Positions 62,270 through 64,000 of a stretch of 64,000 bases of DNA are shown one piece after another. The translations under genes were made by a program, and so were the position numbers. The notes beneath the pieces were generated by a model that was not told the origin of the DNA, did not search any database, and worked only from the letters and a program-made list of their open reading frames with translations. Positions within the stretch are counted from its first letter, which is position 1, and each line of letters opens with the position of its first letter. This DNA is from Mugil cephalus (Eukaryota > Chordata > Actinopteri > Mugiliformes > Mugilidae), in the NCBI RefSeq assembly GCF_022458985.1, contig NC_061786.1, forward strand, positions 21,391,974-21,455,973. Direction: 5' to 3'.

Positions 62270-63180
62270 TATGACATACTATGGTTTTCAACAATTAAGA
62301 TATATAATTTGATGTGTGATATTGTATTGTTATTGACGCTATATAAATAAAAATGAATATACCAATGGGCAATAACATATTATTGTCTATAAAGAAGATT
62401 CAGATTTATTAAATGCATTAAGTTTAAACATCTTTTTGAATTTAGAGACAGAAGGACTCGATTTTAACTCATCACGGAGGCTGTTCCTCAAGTTTACTCC
62501 TTTAACTGTGACTTTGAAAATGAGCAATAACCTTTATTATTTTAAACATCGTCCCCTAATAGTTCCCCCTAAGTTCATATCCAGAACATTTTCCGAATGC
62601 AGCAATGGTTGTTTTGGTGCCTCGAACATTAGCTCAACAATATCATTAAATTTTAAAGTATTTTGAATTGTTTACAGAGTTATCAGATCTGTGTTTACTA
62701 CGTAAGCGTTTTCCCACACCTCCACACAATAGGTCATGTATCTCTAAATAAGTGAACAGTAAAGTGTATAATAACATTTTTGATTTAAAAAGTCTTTGGT
62801 CTTATACAGAATGTTAATGTTGTTTACATCAGTTACATAGTTTTGAGCTTCGCTTCAGTCTATTGTTCGATTACCAAATATTAGAAATTCAATTTTACTT
62901 AAATTTATTGATAATTTATTGATTGCAAACCAGCTTTTAAGAACTTCTAACTCCCTTTTCCACTGGGCTCAGAAGATGTTTCAAAAGTTAAATATACTAT
63001 GATATAAAATATAAATGTAAACTGGTGTCAACACAAACAGTTTTAACAGTTTGGACACTCAGCACATATCATTGATGTACAAAAAAAACAAACAACAAAG
63101 GGTCTAGTACAGAGATGCACTGTATGCATCAAACTGACAGGAATGCATTTATAGATTTACATTCATGTTCAACCTCCAGG
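62270..63180 (-). pseudogene. Dead non-LTR retrotransposon (LINE) fragment, reverse transcriptase C-terminal part
   Basis: On the minus strand, from 63130 downward, frames read SVLDPLLFVFFVYINDM (63060-63130), then VLKSWFAINKLSINLSK and IEFLIFGNR (about 62870-62950), ILYKTKDFLNQK and YTLYCSLI, and finally words like LRDELK. These are the palm, thumb and C-terminal motifs of an L2/Rex-type LINE reverse transcriptase. The catalytic FADD motif expected after YINDM is missing or mutated, and frameshifts and stops break the frame, so it is inactive. The part below 62400 is likely the LINE 3' UTR. It lies in atrn intron 2, opposite to the gene. Confidence 0.8.
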
Positions 63181-64000
63181 AGCTTCGTCTGCAGCTAAAC
63201 CTGCAGAATCGGTTCTCGGTGGCAACTTTACTGGGACATAACTTTGTCCAGTCACTCCTCACTTTTTGATTAATTATTCACCGGTCACAAGTCAGTCTTT
63301 TAAAAACCTCCGGGGCTTCTGCTGCCATTCCTCGGTTTATTTAATTATTTATCTTTTTTAAAAGAGGGTGGAATAGTCAACCCCCTTCTGTCACTTGCTC
63401 TAATAAATAAAAATGAGACCATTCATACCGTTTCCTGTACATCCTGTGCTCCCATTGTAGATGCACTAAATGGGCTTCTGTGTCCTTCCCCACCACCCAG
63501 TCTTTTTTTTTTTTTTTGAATGATTTCATTTCACGGTCATATTTAGATCCAGGACAGTTTTTAAGGATCTCTTGAATGTCTTCAATCAAAAACTAATTAA
63601 ACAGGCTTGTTTTTTCCTCATTCTGCCGCCTGCTGCTTGGAACTCTTAAACCCACTGGAGACGTAACGCAAGAGCAAATGTCACCGACTATATCAGGTTT
63701 ATGATGTAATTCAGTTTTATGGATGTGCTTAACAGCCGAGATTTACTTTACTTTTGACCCAGGAAGTTGCAAAACAGTGGAGAGTTTCTGTGGTAGTTTC
63801 TTTACGTTGCCATACAGACAAATGTCACTGGATGTGGTGAATATTTTAAGTTAATTATCCACCTTTATGTTATTTTACCCATGTAGAGGAACATGTATAA
63901 GACTGGAGATAGACATGGACTCTCAAATTACAAACTCGTACAAACTGCAATAGAAAATGAAGAATATTCTGTAGGGGGATTTATAGATCTAAAAAAGGGA
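63181..64000 (+). other. atrn intron 2, right end of window
   Basis: No exon recognised up to the window edge. A T tract lies at 63504-63518. Confidence 0.5.

Overview
This is a gene-containing stretch of a vertebrate, almost certainly teleost fish, chromosome. The evidence is long GT-AG introns full of (CA)n and homopolymer tracts, a Tc1-type DNA transposon with about 200 bp IR/DR-style ends, relics of common fish LINE, SINE and Tc1 families, and four genes whose conceptual proteins match vertebrate proteins residue for residue over long stretches. All calls come from reading splice sites and translations by eye; no database search was run.

Layout, all genes on the + strand: (1) 1-6215, the last two coding exons and a roughly 3 kb 3' UTR of slc4a11. 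(2) 7226-12543, the complete nine-exon rpia gene (ribose-5-phosphate isomerase, 278 aa). (3) 15651-44054, the complete 18-exon eif2ak3 gene (PERK, the ER-stress eIF2alpha kinase, 1101 aa), with a CCAAT-rich promoter, a uORF-bearing leader, two roughly 9 kb first introns and a 2.5 kb 3' UTR. (4) 47860 onward, the first two coding exons of atrn (attractin), continuing past the window. The splice phases of all inferred exons join without a break, giving exact open frames for rpia (837 nt) and eif2ak3 (3306 nt).

Intron 1 of eif2ak3 holds several GC-rich blocks in which a TTAGCAAC half-site sits next to CCAAT boxes, suggesting enhancers or alternative promoters. Intron 2 holds a recent 1603 bp Tc1/mariner insertion whose transposase carries two apparent 1-nt deletions. 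Intron 1 of atrn holds at least three copies of a dispersed repeat of about 500 bp and inverted copies of a non-autonomous Tc1 derivative. Intron 2 of atrn holds a roughly 840 bp minisatellite inside an older repeat and a dead LINE fragment.

The genes are not an operon and have unrelated jobs: membrane transport, the pentose phosphate pathway, the unfolded protein response, and a cell-surface receptor. From general knowledge, slc4a11 and atrn are neighbours on human 20p13 while rpia and eif2ak3 are neighbours on human 2p11, so this window joins two mammalian synteny blocks. I did not find a convincing undescribed multi-gene system. The most testable regulatory observations are the overlapping uORFs ahead of PERK, the repeated half-X-box/CCAAT composites, an inverted pair of ZNF143-like sites upstream of atrn, and CTCF-like motifs in convergent orientation around eif2ak3.
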